The notes beneath the pieces were generated by a model. The model was not told the origin of the DNA, did not search any database, and saw only the letters and a program-made list of their open reading frames with translations. Position numbers and translations under genes: made by a program. A stretch of 64,000 bases of DNA from Paralvinella palmiformis (Eukaryota > Annelida > Polychaeta > Terebellida > Alvinellidae): assembly GCA_025642065.1 (NCBI GenBank), contig JAODUP010000846.1:1-64000 (forward strand), read 5' to 3'. This document shows, one piece after another, positions 10,805-23,095 of the stretch (positions are counted from its first letter, which is position 1; each line of letters starts with the position of its first letter).

Positions 10805-13095
10805 ATAGTAGTAGTGTAAGTTATTGTAGTATTAGTAGTAAGATTAATTTTGGTGGCGGTTTTTGTAGTTCGTATTGTTGATACTACTGCTGCTGTGAAC
10901 GGATAGTAACTGTAACAATAGTGGATAGAAATGGGTGAATGGCTATGCTAACAATAAAATGAAAATACTGCAAAATCAATTATTGCTAGAATCGAATATT
11001 TATTTATTTATGTGTGTGTGTGTGTGTGTGCGTGTGCATGCGTGTGTAATACAGATAATAATTCCTGACTAATCGCCAGATACTAGAGCCTATCCAATTA
11101 TTTGGATACGAAACGATGGCATATTCTATTCAACAACTAGTCAACAACCATTCGTTCAATACATACAAATAGAGTCATGGGACAAACACCGTGGCCATTA
11201 TGGTGACATCATGAATTTTAATAGTTATTGATGCTTGCTGAAAGATTTAATATTTCTCGTTGAGCAATTTCTTCCGGGATCGACTACCAAATTTTAGGAT
11301 GTTAATGACGTAGAATAATGGCGACAACCAATATACGTCGTTGTGTTATATCCGGTTTACTTCTAATTCAGGTCTAGGTCTATAATTAAGTCATTACGTG
11401 CATAAGATAACTACGTTGACGCCACGGTTTATAGTCAGCAGCAATTTGCTGACATTCAAAAGAAGCATATGCATCACAACATTTAAGCCAAAGACTTAGG
11501 CTTCATGCTGGGCTCAATTTCGCCGACTAGGAAGGCACTGCACAAACCTGCTGGGAACAATATGTCCCGACCTCAAGCAGCCGGGACTCGAACGCCTCTC
11601 CACAACGTGACAACTCCATTGCCTACAGCAACGTGCCCATGACAAGCCACATAGCCCGAGGAACAAGGTGAAGGACTCATTGCAGCCGCGGGATGTCAGA
11701 GTTACTATCGCGACTGGAGGACACGGTGCACTATCATAGCTTGATTCCACACTTTTAACTGATATATTTGGAATCTCTGTACATAAGTTACTATCAATTT
11801 AATACTAATATCCAAAACTGGAATCTCTAAGAACATTACTTTAAAGCGCTTAACAAGGCAGTCGATATGCATTTTGCATAATTATATCTTTACATAAATG
11901 CATTTTTTAAACCTACAAACTTATTGTATTATGCAATTCATATGAGATAAGCTGAAACAATATGATATTTAGTTTTTCTTTCTTATTCAAGGTTTCAAGT
12001 GTCTTGTCTTATAATTTATAATTGTTAGCGGAAGATTGATCCGCTTTAGCCGTTTTGAAATAATTATTACCGATTATCAAGCCACACGTTTTAATACACT
12101 TAAGAGTGATTCAGGTTCGAATTCAATATTTTACTTGACTGGCTATGGTCAGAGAAGTATAGAAATATTCCCGTACATTTTTCACTTACTGTGATACGCA
12201 GACTGTTTTCACACGTCCCCAAAGCTCGATTTCCAAAGTTTCGTCACCTGATGTTTTTGCAGTAAATAATGAGCTCTGTATTTTCCTGGTTCAAAATATA
12301 AGCGCACTTACATTCAACCGTATAATGATATCAGCCAAACAATCCTCTAACGTCTTTGATATGTCTAACAATGTTGTCTTGTTTGCCATTAGAGAAAACA
12401 CTATTCAACATAACCCAAATACAACAATTTATGTCAGCTACACAATTCATCAATTGGCTTATAGTACAAACAACGTCTACTTGGTCTCAGTACCTATACT
12501 TGTGGTACCCCATAAGACTGGATCCTGGAGAGAGCACTTCTGGTTGCTTCAAAAGAGTATTTGACATACCCTTTAAAGATTGCATGTACAATGACATAAA
12601 AAGCAACAGACAATTCAATGAAAACTAATGCTGCCATGCACTTGATATATACTGTTTCATCAATACAGTCATGAACCTCCATGATGGTGCTATCATTAGT
12701 GTGGCCGTACGGTAAGATGACTAAGGATTTTCAAGAAATCCATAAGTATTAAAGTGTATTTCTACACATTATATAACCACATTCGCAAGTACCTTAGAGG
12801 TAAAGGGAAAACGAGTTTCTAAACAGGTATTTGGTTTTTCTATCAAATTATACCATTGCTAGTAGCAATGGTATAATATTAAAGATTAAAATAAAGTGGA
12901 ACTTTAAACTCTAACAACGATTTGCTTACGCTTTGGTAATCAAGGTACGGATGTATTCCTTCTATTGTTTCAACTGATGAGTTGGTCAATGTCACACTAC
13001 TTTGATGAATACTTAGATTAATATCTCTTACCCTACTCACGGTGATAAGCAGGTGCAAAGTGTGATAGATGCTGACCTACAAATATGAGTTTAGC
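10700..13095. repeat. Segment B, copy 1, left part: noncoding diverged duplication
   Basis: This matches 22,420-22,645 and then 24,480-26,110 in the same order. Clear anchors: 10,725-10,790 with 22,430-22,500 (gtggttaggaattta / atggttaggagtcta, then a TAG-triplet tract); 10,900-10,985 with 22,562-22,650 (a run ending gaaaatactgcaaaatc); 11,430-11,510 with 24,810-24,890 (gtttatagtcagcag); 11,730-12,010 with 25,130-25,390 (atcatagcttgat, ttcatatgagataagctgaaa). A (TG)n tract lies at 11,009-11,032. No conserved ORF was seen. Confidence 0.65.
11515..11660 (-). repeat. Possible tRNA-derived SINE-like unit
   Basis: On the minus strand 11,581-11,593 reads GTTCGAGTCCCGG, a perfect pol III B-box core. 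It is preceded at A-box distance by a GC-richer segment (about 11,618-11,640, gttgctgtaggcaatgg). The block is markedly more GC-rich than its surroundings. No tail or target duplication was recognised, and the paralogous segment B2 (24,890-24,960) lacks the GC-rich part, which suggests an insertion after duplication. Confidence 0.4.
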
Positions 13096-13099
13096 ACTC

Positions 13100-14245
13100 A
13101 TTACACCTGTGTCACTCAGTGAGGTTTATGACTATCAATGGTGTTCCTAAATGTTGCGGCATTCCTCATGAATAAATCATTGAATGTCTGGCCAGTTCCA
13201 CATTAGATGATATTCATGAAAGGAGGGTTTCTCTTTTGAGTCAAATAAGATTCCTCGTGATCTTCAAATGACGTTTCAGACTGTTTCAACATTTTGGTAT
13301 TTAGTCTGAGTAATAGGTCCTCTTTGATTTGGTGAGTAACGGTCCAACCTCACAACATTCTTCTAAGTAAAGCTGCTGCTGGATAGTCAAATTAAATTTG
13401 TGCTAGTGTTTCAGATTTCGGACACACTATGCTAAGGGGGGAATGTTTATTTTCAAGGTTATAATGTCTTTGTAAAGTGATGCTTTGTTTTCAATTAAAA
13501 CATTAATACCAGAATTGCATGCTTCCACAAGGTTATCAATTGCAACACTCGTATTAGAAAGAGAGTGGTAGATTATTGAATAGCATTATTGGAATCTGCT
13601 AGAGCAATATCATACTATCGGCAGAATGTGATATCCTTTCTGGTGTGTTGTTAGTTAGCATAGTTCAGTGTGACATGAATGGAAATATGGTCAGTTGAGT
13701 GATTATAGTTGGTATCGTATATACATGGATCGACAACTAAAGGAATCCCCTGGATAATGAAACTCATTTCTTTTGTAATTGTCACATCTATTGCGTGGTC
13801 ATGGATAGTAGACGCTCAAGTAATGTGATGTACCAGTCCAGGAGCAAGATGTTGCCCTGATAATTCCAAGAAGATTGATGTTTGCAAATTCGTCTAAATG
13901 GAAGTTTCAATCCCCACTAAAAATAACACCTGAGATATAGTTGTTAGTTGATCTTGTTAAATAAACATTTATCAGACAAAGTCTCACCTGGATTTTACAA
14001 GTATATATTGATTATTCTATGTATTCAAAATATGTAAATATTTCTTACTTCGAGAAATGACTAACCTTCACACCCAATTGTTTTTTGTACACAATCGCTA
14101 CACTGCCACCATTTTTCTGATTGTACCACTACCAAAATAATATAACAAGGAAATGACAGCTCAGACAACATATACACATCCACATAAGTACCTAGCAATT
14201 TTTCTGTCATAGACATAATCTCGATGTTATGAAAAGTAACCAAAT
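13100..14245 (-). pseudogene. CR1/L2-like retrotransposon: APE endonuclease and linker, inverted
   Basis: The product would be the N-terminal half of a non-LTR retrotransposon ORF2: an apurinic/apyrimidinic-type endonuclease that nicks the target. On the minus strand, from 14,243 downward, I read TEKLLGTYVDVYMLSEL (endonuclease motif T-E-T-W-L with Lys for Thr and Leu for Trp), then GGSVAIVYKKQLGVKV, then VIFSGD and NFHLDE (the G-D-x-N motif) at 13,890-13,925. Below comes a T-x-x-D-x-x-I-T-like block and the linker to RT (LVEACNSG, then LIENKASLYKD; 13,440-13,530) and finally IDSHKPH-like sequence near 13,130. Many stops and frameshifts. The part around 13,240-13,350 is also present in segment B2 (26,145-26,240), so it was there before the B duplication. 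Confidence 0.75.
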
Positions 14246-14834
14246 CAGAAATTTGTAAATAATATTGTCGATTTAACTAGTGTAAAAATCATTTATTTAT
14301 TTAAACTATTCATATATTGAAATATTATAACTGTTGGATTTTCATTTCGGTGCCATGCTGTAGGCAAATCGTCATGACCTATTTTAGTAATGAAAACAGC
14401 ATTTTTGTTGGTTTAGGAAAATGTCAAAGATTAGATGATACTTGCCACTTGACAACTCTGGTCTCACAACTTTACCGTATGCATCATCATTGCAGAAGTC
14501 ACTTTATTACTTATATTGGTTTGTTTACATATATTAAGTAAATATTAGAGTCCGATTCAGAATTACAAAATTAATTTAAGATTATCAGGATATATTGATT
14601 ATTAACTCATTAGAAATTAAGATGTCGCGGTAACAATGTTATAGATATAATTCCTTTGCAGGCATCTATTCTCGAAAACAGTTCCTATTTGATCTCATGC
14701 GTTTCGATGGATACGACCTTGAACATTCCTGGAAGAGTAATAATACCAGCCCTTTTGCTTGTCATATCTATGGCGTTCAATGTCTCGGCGGATATTATCA
14801 AGCTTTGCAGGAGTTCATTAACATGAAAATAATT
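14246..14834. other. Spacer between inverted EN half and RT half
   Basis: About 590 bases with no recognisable domain. If the two halves are one 5'-inverted insertion, this could hold degraded ORF1/5' sequence or later insertions. No microsatellite longer than a few units. Confidence 0.4.
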
Positions 14835-15795
14835 AATCTTATTCGGTATATTATTAAATATCAGTGTTATGCCGATGACACACAAATGTACATGACTTTG
14901 AAGTCATGTGATATATGGTATGATATTTCATCTTCAATTGAAGCTTGCAATGCAGATAGAAGTACTTGGATGAACAGCAACATGCTGAAATTTAATAAGG
15001 ACAAGACATAATTAATTGTTTTCTCATTCAAGCAATACGTAAAGAAAACTGAGAATCTCCGCATTAAGGCAGGATCCAGTTATATAAATCTAGGGCTTAT
15101 ATTAGATAATACTCTAGGAATGGAGATGCAGGTGAATTATATATGTAAGTCCTGTTATTATCAAATACAAAATATAGGACTTATTAGTAAGTACATAAAT
15201 GATGAGACATACAAGACTTTACTATTTCTCGACTAGACTATGGCAATGCATTACTATATGCTATCCCCCTCTCTCTGACCAACCACCTACAGCGAGGGCA
15301 GAACAGTGCGCTACGTCTGGTGACTCGCAAAAGCGAACATATAACACCAGTTTTGTTCCAGCTGCACTGGCTTCCTGTACGTTTCAGAACAATGTACACC
15401 ATCCTGTTTCTTACGATCAAAGTACTGAATGGAACAGCACCAGTTGGAAAATATATACCAGTGAGAATGCTCCGATCTAAGTACTATTCACTTTTGAGGG
15501 CCCCAAGAAGCAACACAGCAATGTACGGAGAACGATCCTTCCGAGCATCAGCTCCCAAGTTGTGGAACGAGTTGCCAAACCACATAAAACTAAAAAGCAA
15601 TTAGAGACATATTGTGTAAGGTTCTTAAAACTCATTTATTTAAATTGGAGTATTTATAATATTAAACCACTTTATTATGTACGAAATGTATTTGATCTAT
15701 ATGAGCTCAGAATATGTTTTAATTATGTTTTAAATGTTAAACGCCTTAGAGCAATTTTGCTTGAATAAGGCGGTATATAAAATACTACCATTATT
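14835..15795 (+). pseudogene. CR1/L2-like retrotransposon: C-terminal RT half and 3' tail
   Basis: Reverse transcriptase of a non-LTR retrotransposon, 5'-truncated just before the catalytic motif. The sequence YQCYADDTQMYMTL at about 14,857-14,900 carries an intact YADD. It is followed by STWMNSNMLKFNKDKT (stop at 15,009), LDNTLGMEMQVNYI, RLDYGNALL-type sequence, then LHWLPVRFRTMYTILFLTIKVLNG (15,370-15,440), YGERSFRASAPKLWNELPNHIK (15,519-15,590) and a short C-terminus ending near 15,768. The end (aaggcggtatataaaatactaccattatta) is the typical 3' tail of this type, with a repeating TTA. Stops and at least two frameshifts break it. It is very close to the copy at 62,390-63,720. Confidence 0.85.
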
Positions 15796-17270
15796 AATTT
15801 ATTAGAAGTCAATTTGCACTTTTCCTGATAATCCAGAATACGGCCTTATACCTTATCCCAAGCTGATATTATATACGATAAATTCACTAAATATATCGAT
15901 TTCTCACAAGTGGTATCTACTACAGTCTCGGGCAGTTGGAACAGGAAACAGTGTCTACACTCTTGCCAATTGGTTCTCCTTTGTGTGTTGCCCAAACAAC
16001 GACAACAACAATCATATTTGACTGACGTGTAGGAAATAATCTGCTGAATAGAAAAATGAAATAATACGATAGAAACATATTTAGCGATGTATACTGGAAA
16101 AATAAATTACCTATCTTCTATACCTATAAATGGAATTGTCTCCTATGATTTGGCTGTTTGGTGATTACCAATATACTATTATAATATTCTGCATCGTTCA
16201 TCATATCTACGACGCTTTACATAATTCAACAACACGATCACTGTAAAGATAACAGTCTATTCTTCTGACTATTATTTTAAGTTGCAGTAGTATAAGTAAT
16301 AGTAACAGTAGTAGTAGTAGTTGTAGTAGTAACAGTAATAATAGTAGCGGTCGTCGTCGTAGTAGTAGTAGTAGTAGTAGTAGCAGTAGTAGTAGTTGTT
16401 GTAGTAGTAGTAGTTCAAGTGATAATGGTCATCCCATGCACGCCAGATTTAAGTGTATGATGTTTCTTTTTTCATTCACGAATAATTGACCGATTGTAGA
16501 TTTGTTTTATCTCAATTATGTTGAAGTCCAATGTTTGTATAAACAAATAATAACTTATACTTTTCCTTATAAACAATTAGCCAAATCTCAGATTTGCAGT
16601 ACCTTGCGTGCACGCTCGTGCCGTAGAGAAAGCAAAACAAGAATGATGGATTCCCAAAATATTGGATTGCCCGCATTCATTTCATTTCAATCTCATTTTA
16701 ACACTTTAATGTTTGACGCCAATTTGACAAGACTTCTTGTTTCTATGCCATTATACTGCTGTCGTAATATCGGATTTCCATTTTGTTTAATTATTATAAA
16801 TGGATATGGAGTAACTGTAATGGAAACTCTCTAGAAGGATTCTTAAAATTGGTACTATGAGACATCGTGTTTGAATGTTGTTGACAACTAGACGTTGAGT
16901 GTGGTGAGTGATAGCAAAGCTTCATAATAACTAGAATACAGTTTTAAATAACGGTCATCTATGTTACCAGTTTACATTGACCCAGTTTCTACATGGTAGA
17001 TAAATACCAAGGGTTGTTTTCTAATCAGCTTATAAGTAATAGATTATTCTGACAGCTGAATGTTCTAGGTACACCAAACAGACAAGCTGTATTCATGCGT
17101 GTGGTAAATTATAATTAAGGAAGCTTATATTACTTGTATTGACACCGGCGTATGTACATGTTACAGATTGTATCAGGATCTTACTTAAAGTTAAGTTTTA
17201 GACCACTTGTTGAAGAACCTAATTAATGTCGTCCTTACTGAAAACAAAATATATACCTTAAAATGTTAGA
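15796..17270. repeat. Segment B, copy 1, right part, with (TAG)n tract
   Basis: Direct match to 26,400-27,560. The TAG-triplet tract at 16,285-16,415 corresponds to 26,405-26,715. The block 16,430-16,770 (catcccatgcacgcc, gacgccaatttgacaaga) corresponds to 26,708-27,000. The block 16,850-17,010 (gagacatcgtgt, acgttgagtgtgg) corresponds to 27,325-27,480. The site equivalent to the SINE at 27,017 is empty here (about 16,730-16,750). Confidence 0.65.
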
Positions 17271-18560
17271 TAGAAGGAATTCGGAAGATATTATTAGTAC
17301 CTCAACTAATTACTAATATTATCACGAAACAATATTAATTCCTAAGATATATTTATGTAATGCACTTTATTTTGCCAGTCAAATGATGATGAAGGGTCAA
17401 ATGCCAAACTATTGAAATTCGCAGTGGAATTAGTTGTCGAAGCTCGTACAGGATATGACTGGATTTATCCCAAATCAGTTTATAACGACATTAATAACAT
17501 CATATGGTAGAAGCTAAGCCTCACTGCTGAAATCTCTAATTTCAATGTCATACATTTTGGCAAATCAATATTTATTGACCACCTTCCAGTTGTATCTTTA
17601 TGTGTACGTGCCATGTACTGCTGGAGGGTCTAATTGGAGATGAAAGTAAATAATTACAAATTTATATTTTGTGTCGATTTCTTCTTAAATCAAACCCATT
17701 TAATTTATTCTTAAGGTAAAAACTATCAACATTACAATAATGATCATCTTAATAATCAGGTATTGTTGTCATTTATTGTATCGCGGTGGCTTTAGTTGAC
17801 ACACATACAAATAATAAACTAGAAAGTAGTTCAAAACAGTATATAGACATCATCATGAATACTGGATGTGACCTAGTTATGGGTTTCTACAGGATTCAAC
17901 TGGCAGTATCTGGATAGCTAAAATCTGTCGTTTGTGTCTAATGAAGAGGTGTTGCTCTTCATGTGAAGCCGTCTATTAACGGGTTGAACAGATTACGTCA
18001 TGGTACTCTCAGATTGTTTAACATAAATAATTCATGCATATTATTTGATTTCTCAAACCTCAACTCTATTAGTTTGGCATTATTTCAGAGATTTGTGACG
18101 AGACTTACTTGGCTAACGTGTATAATTGATACAGTTAAATATCGACATGTTTCTATTATTTCAAGCTTTCTTGTGGAAACTTAGGTCGTAACAAATTTAG
18201 TGTAAACATCGAGAAATATAGGAGACATAGCGATTGTTATGATCAGTTTAGAAAGATAAATAATTGTAAACAGAATCCACTTGCCAAATGTAACCTAATT
18301 TCAAAATATTCCTAAGTAGGACGTTCGCTTATAGATCACCCTAATCTGCTTATTATAATTAGAAATGTTCAAACATTGCTACCTCCTTCTGGAGACATAT
18401 ACAACATTAGAATATACTGTCTGTAAAACAAATTTTGTGACGTGTGCAAAAGGTTAACTCTAAATACTTTAATAGATGATTCGATGTGAAATGTTGGCTT
18501 TGTTCTAATAGTGTTATTTACTTTTGACATCACCTGATGATTATTTGTTTTATTAACAAC
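17271..18560. repeat. Noncoding segment with a diverged relative at 50.2-51.1 kb
   Basis: The block 17,280-17,330 (agtacctcaactaat) resembles 28,990-29,020. The block 17,660-18,300 resembles 50,380-51,010 in order (gtaaaaactgtcaa / gtaaaaactatcaa; tctcagattgttt and ctcaaacctcaac / tcttagattgttcaaacctcaaacct; gtaacctaa / gtgacctaag). No domain is recognisable in the small ORFs at 17,963-18,184 or 18,369-18,587. Confidence 0.45.
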
Positions 18561-19150
18561 GTAATTCAATAAACAAGTTAAAGACATGTTACCTCCTGTT
18601 GTCTAGAGGATAAATATAAAAGTTTACAATATACAGGGTATGATTTATTTTGCAACTAACAGTGTAATTCAATAAACAAGTTAAAGACATACTACCTCCT
18701 GTTGTCTAGAGGATAAATATAAAAGTTTACAATATACAGGGCATGATTTGTTTTGCAACTAACAGTGTAATTCAATAAACAAGTTAAAGACATACTACCT
18801 CCTGTTGTCTAGAGGATAAATATAAAAGTTTACAATATACAGGGTATGATTTGTTTTGCAACTAACAGCGTAATTCAATAAACAAGTTAAAGACATGCTA
18901 CCTCCTATTGTCTAGAGGATAAATATAAAAGTTTACAATATACAGGGTATGATTTGTTTTGCAACTAACAGTGTAATTCAATAAACAAGTTAAAGACATG
19001 TTACCCCCTGTTGTCTAGAGGATAAATATAAAGGTTTACAATATACAGGGTATGATTTGTTTTGCAACTAACAGTGTAATTCAATAAACAAGTTAAAGAC
19101 ATGCTACCTCCTGTTGTCTGGAGGATACGTATACAAGTTTAGAATATACT
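18561..19150. repeat. 103-bp tandem repeat, about six copies
   Basis: Starts of the shared motif gtaattcaataaacaagtt fall at 18,561, 18,664, 18,767, 18,870, 18,973 and 19,076, an exact 103-base period. Copies differ by only one to four bases, except that the last diverges in its second half (tggaggatacgtatacaag). Each unit contains acctcctgttgtctagagg and ends gatttgttttgcaactaaca. A diverged single relative precedes the array (18,377-18,430). The unit is AT-rich with no open frame through the array. Confidence 0.95.
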
Positions 19151-21395
19151 GGATGTGAACAGATAATATATATGTATTTATATTTGCAGTATACAAAAGG
19201 CTAGCTATAAATATATTAATACATAAGTGGTTGTGAAATGGCAAATGCTATAAGCCTGCTCAGCTACACGCTAGGACAGCGTATGAATACATGTCTAATT
19301 ACAGTACCTCGATTATGCAGGTGTCATAATAATCTATTTCACAATAAAACAGCTTAAAGACAGCCTAGAAAACAACTCTTCATATTTATCCAGCCTTGGA
19401 AAACTGGATCAAGTAAATTGATAAGACAGATGACCAGTATTTAAAATATTCTTCAAGTAATCTTGAAGCTTCGTTATCACTCGCTGTACCCAGTTTCCTT
19501 TAAAGCTACTTAATGTCATTCTATAATATCCAAACCCGAAGGAAAAATGATATTACGATTGTGACGAAAATGCACATTAAGCCATTAAGCATGAAAAAAG
19601 AGAATACAACAAAATGAATGTGTGAATCCATTATTTCACGAATCCCATATTCAGATGTAATTTTCAATATTTTTTTTATATTTTATGATTGATGCTTTAC
19701 GTCCACCTTTGTGCACCTCGTAAGCTAAATGGGCCGAATGGCCTCCAAAGGCAATGAAGTGAAGTCAAAGATGAAACCCCTTTCCAATAACCCGAATCAA
19801 TATGTCACCTGTCAAATATAAAAATTAATTTCTTGTTCCCAGGATAAATAACTAGATATATGTTTATCAGATTAAGTAATTTCTATATGTTATTTGTGCT
19901 GTACATGTTTATGTATAACACAAAATAGAATCAATGGTCAACGGATTGGACAATGTTATGTGTGACATATTGATTACATCAGAAATATTACTTTGGAAAA
20001 TCGATATCTTTAATACAATTTACTGTATAAGTGCACATGGGTTCGACTGTAATTTTGTCTGTCTATTTTTAAAATGAATTAAATAATGCGGGAGAAAAAT
20101 AATAACAGATAAGTAATTGATGTTAAAAATTATATTATAATAAACTAATAATATTATGACAGGTGATAGTTTCAATCTTCTCAGTTACCTCTAAGTAATA
20201 CAAGGCGTGGTGATTATTCTTCTTATATATGTATTTGTGCTTAATATTAACGCGACTTTTCTGGCCGAAAAAAGCCGAAGAATATCGCAGACATAGAATT
20301 TCCTGTTTGGGGATTTAAATCATATAATTAGCATTATAACTCTTCCAATAGTATAATAAATCTAACCCCAACTAACGATGTATGTCGTTACCTGCTCCCG
20401 TTTATTTCCCTTCCATTTTGGGCATACTACTCTCTCGATATGTAGCTTCTTCACTGCCCACAGATGTCTTTATATGCAAAAATATCTACTTCGCGAAATA
20501 GGTTTTATCAATGACAGCGATTATATTTCCTAGGTTTCCCTCGTGTTTCTTTTATCCTTCAATTCAATATATACTCAGGTAATGGTCAGCATCTTCTACT
20601 CGGCTCAATTTAATTTTGGATCTGACTTCTCTTTATGCCGAGTACGTCGCCGTCGAAATGATAATTAGTGCTTATCTGACTAGAATCCTGTCGCATGATC
20701 TACGACACTTCGGCAACTATTCTCTTTAAAGCAAAGCTGTTTACATTAACCTCACATACATATTATTTTCTTACAGAAACAGGATTAAAGAGAAGAATCA
20801 TCAAGGTTGCAATATTTCAGAATTTTAGCAATATAAAATAAATAACAGTTTTTACAGTTTACGTCGAAAACTTCTTTTTTTCAAATATCAGTTGAACTCC
20901 AGTCAAATAGTAATTTTTTCATATTGCTTGCCATTCTCGAATCAGAGTTCTGTAAAGCGGATGTTTTTCCTCGAGATATCTGCCTAAGGACATTAACAGT
21001 TTCTCAGTTTAACGCGTCTATCCCTGTTTACTTGCTGTTCTAATCCGGATATTAAAGACTGACGCGATATGAATATTTGATTGAATATTTTCTCTGGACC
21101 GCAATTATTCCTGACTGAAGTCTTTGTTCCCGATGTTAGAATGTAATCTTATTAAAGTGAACCATCATAGTATAGAGAATATTCAGTAAAAGAAAACTTC
21201 CGACGGTGTTTATGTCTTTTACACTGAAATGTTGTCGTATTTGTCAGTGATTGTCATTAAGCAGATATATTTAGGGGAAATACTTCATTAAAACGTTATT
21301 CGATTTAATTGTTTTACCTGAACTTTTCACAGCATTCCTATTTCTTGCAAGAGCCTCTGTTTTATCAACTTAAACGAATGCAACATGCTGGTGAT
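19151..21395. repeat. Segment A, copy 2: noncoding diverged duplication
   Basis: It aligns with 1,870-4,235 and 31,040-33,000. Anchors: 19,225-19,420 (gcctgctcagctacacgctagga, then gtgtcataataatctattt) with 31,060-31,240; 20,200-20,290 with 3,105-3,170 (cttaatattaacacg); 20,560-20,650 with 3,480-3,530 and 32,740-32,830; 21,325-21,380 with 4,190-4,235. It contains a SINE fragment absent from the other copies. Confidence 0.6.
19684..19777 (-). mobile_element. SINE 3' fragment, same family as 27,017-27,205
   Basis: The reverse complement of 19,684-19,777 matches the tRNA-unrelated body and tail of the SINE at 27,100-27,203: the shared blocks are ttcacttcattgcctttggaggcc-like, ggcccatttagc, acgaggtgcacaaa and gtaaagcatcaatcat. 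The tRNA-derived head is missing, so this copy is 5'-truncated. It interrupts segment A2 only. Confidence 0.8.
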
Positions 21396-22415
21396 CTGAA
21401 ATCTAACGTCCTTATAAAATTGTTTCTAGTAACAAATCAAATTGGTGACAAACTATTGATGTACAAAGATAAATACTTGGAAAAATATTTAAGTAATTTC
21501 AAATACAATAACAAATGTATTTAGCCCTCTTATCTAGACACTAATACATTTACCCAGAAATAAAATATTCAAATAAATGCCCAAACATTAATTTGTGTCA
21601 TACTGTATAACAAACGAAGGATGGATTGCGTATATGAATTCACAATCGCGTTTAAGTATATTGATAGGCATTTTGTGAGATGCAACTGATGAGAGCAGTT
21701 TGTTTGAAATTTAGCCTTATACTTAAATTTATCTGACGATAGTACCCCATCTTACATAAATAACATAAAAGATACACAGTTCTATGCTCTAACATATATT
21801 AGCATTTCTTAAAATAATAGCATTTATCAGTATATGCCAAAAACAAACATTACCCGGTAACTAAAAATAAGGAGTGAATGAATGCCAAATTGTGTCACTA
21901 ATAACAAGCTTTTTGTTCTAGACTGACTCTAAAACCACGACACTTTATGTTCGATCCGCATATCACACCGATGCGCTCATTAAGTGAATCAATAAACATA
22001 CGAGAGAGCGAGAGGCGCATTCATTAGTCACGAACAACATTCACTCTAAATGTCATTACATGTATTATATTGTAACCGATTGAAGGTACTCATATGTCAC
22101 TACAAATATTCACATGACATAATAATGGATTAAAGTATCAGTTTCACTATAAATAAATGGTCTTGAAGTGTATGGCGGTGAAGACAAACTCAAAATATAT
22201 GTTCATATCACGAATGCAATAATTAATAAACAAACTCATAAATTCATAAATAATTATTACACAATATTGACACAACTTTAATATAACGAAATAGAACCAT
22301 AATCCATTAAGTAAGAGTTTTTATTATAATATACGACTCCGATAAGAAAATAAAGAAAATACCATGAAGTGTTTTAAAACAAATCTACGCATTCATATTT
22401 GTAATTAATATCCGT
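21396..22415. other. Noncoding spacer between A2 and B2
   Basis: AT-rich sequence with no recognisable gene or repeat by eye. A 71-codon ORF (21,309-21,524) has no recognised similarity and is not conserved in the paralogous segments. Confidence 0.5.
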
Positions 22416-22879
22416 TTGGCAGATTTTACAATTCATGGTTAGGAGTCTATAGCAGTAGCTATTAGTTATGGAAACAGTAATACTTGTACTAGTATTATTA
22501 GTAGTGGTAGTAGTAGTGATTGTGGTAGTGGAATTTGTAGTTGTTGTTGCTGCTACTCTTGCTGCTGCGATAGTAACCGTAATAATAGTGGATTGAAATA
22601 GCTGAATTAATATGCTAATAGCGAAGTGAAAATACTGCAAAATCGATTATTTCTGGACTAGTAGGTAATGACGCCCCAATCTTGAGTTAATACTAAGATT
22701 TTCTCAAATCTAACAGCTAAACCTCATATGTTTCCGTTTATCACTTAGTGAACATTCGTCTATGATGAATTTAGCGCCCTTTAGTGTATGCAGTTTGGTG
22801 TACTGGGATCTAAATTAAAGCGTGTATCACCATGATCTTTTTAACTCATTGTCGAGAATAGCGGGTTTCAGGATGATCT

Positions 22880-23095
22880 CCGATACCGGTTGAGCTAGAG
22901 CCAACCCACAACTCCTGAACCCACACCGAACCCGAACCCACAAATCTCAACTCGAACCCATACTTAAAATGATATTGAACTCGTACCCAACCCACACGGC
23001 TATAACCCATGCCTAACACAACCCTCAACAATGTCACCCATGTCTAACACAACCCACAAGAATGTAACCCTTACCCAAACCAGCCCACAAGAATG
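22880..23095. repeat. AACCC/ACCCA-rich degenerate minisatellite
   Basis: About 200 bases rich in imperfect aacccac, gaacccg and taaccc units (for example cacaccgaacccgaacccaca near 22,920). No regular period was found. The sequence is far more C-rich than its surroundings. It lies in the part of B2 that has no counterpart in B1, so it belongs to an insertion. A DNA-transposon subterminal repeat is possible but not shown. Confidence 0.5.

Noticed and set aside
12970..12990. CTGATGAG occurrences (12,976; 21,685; 26,256) considered as hammerhead cores
   Set aside because: No GAAA at the right distance and no complementary stem I around them, unlike the motif at 37,571-37,612.
18561..19150. Regular repeats considered as a CRISPR array
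   Set aside because: The units are contiguous 103-bp tandem copies with no unique spacers, and the genome is eukaryotic.
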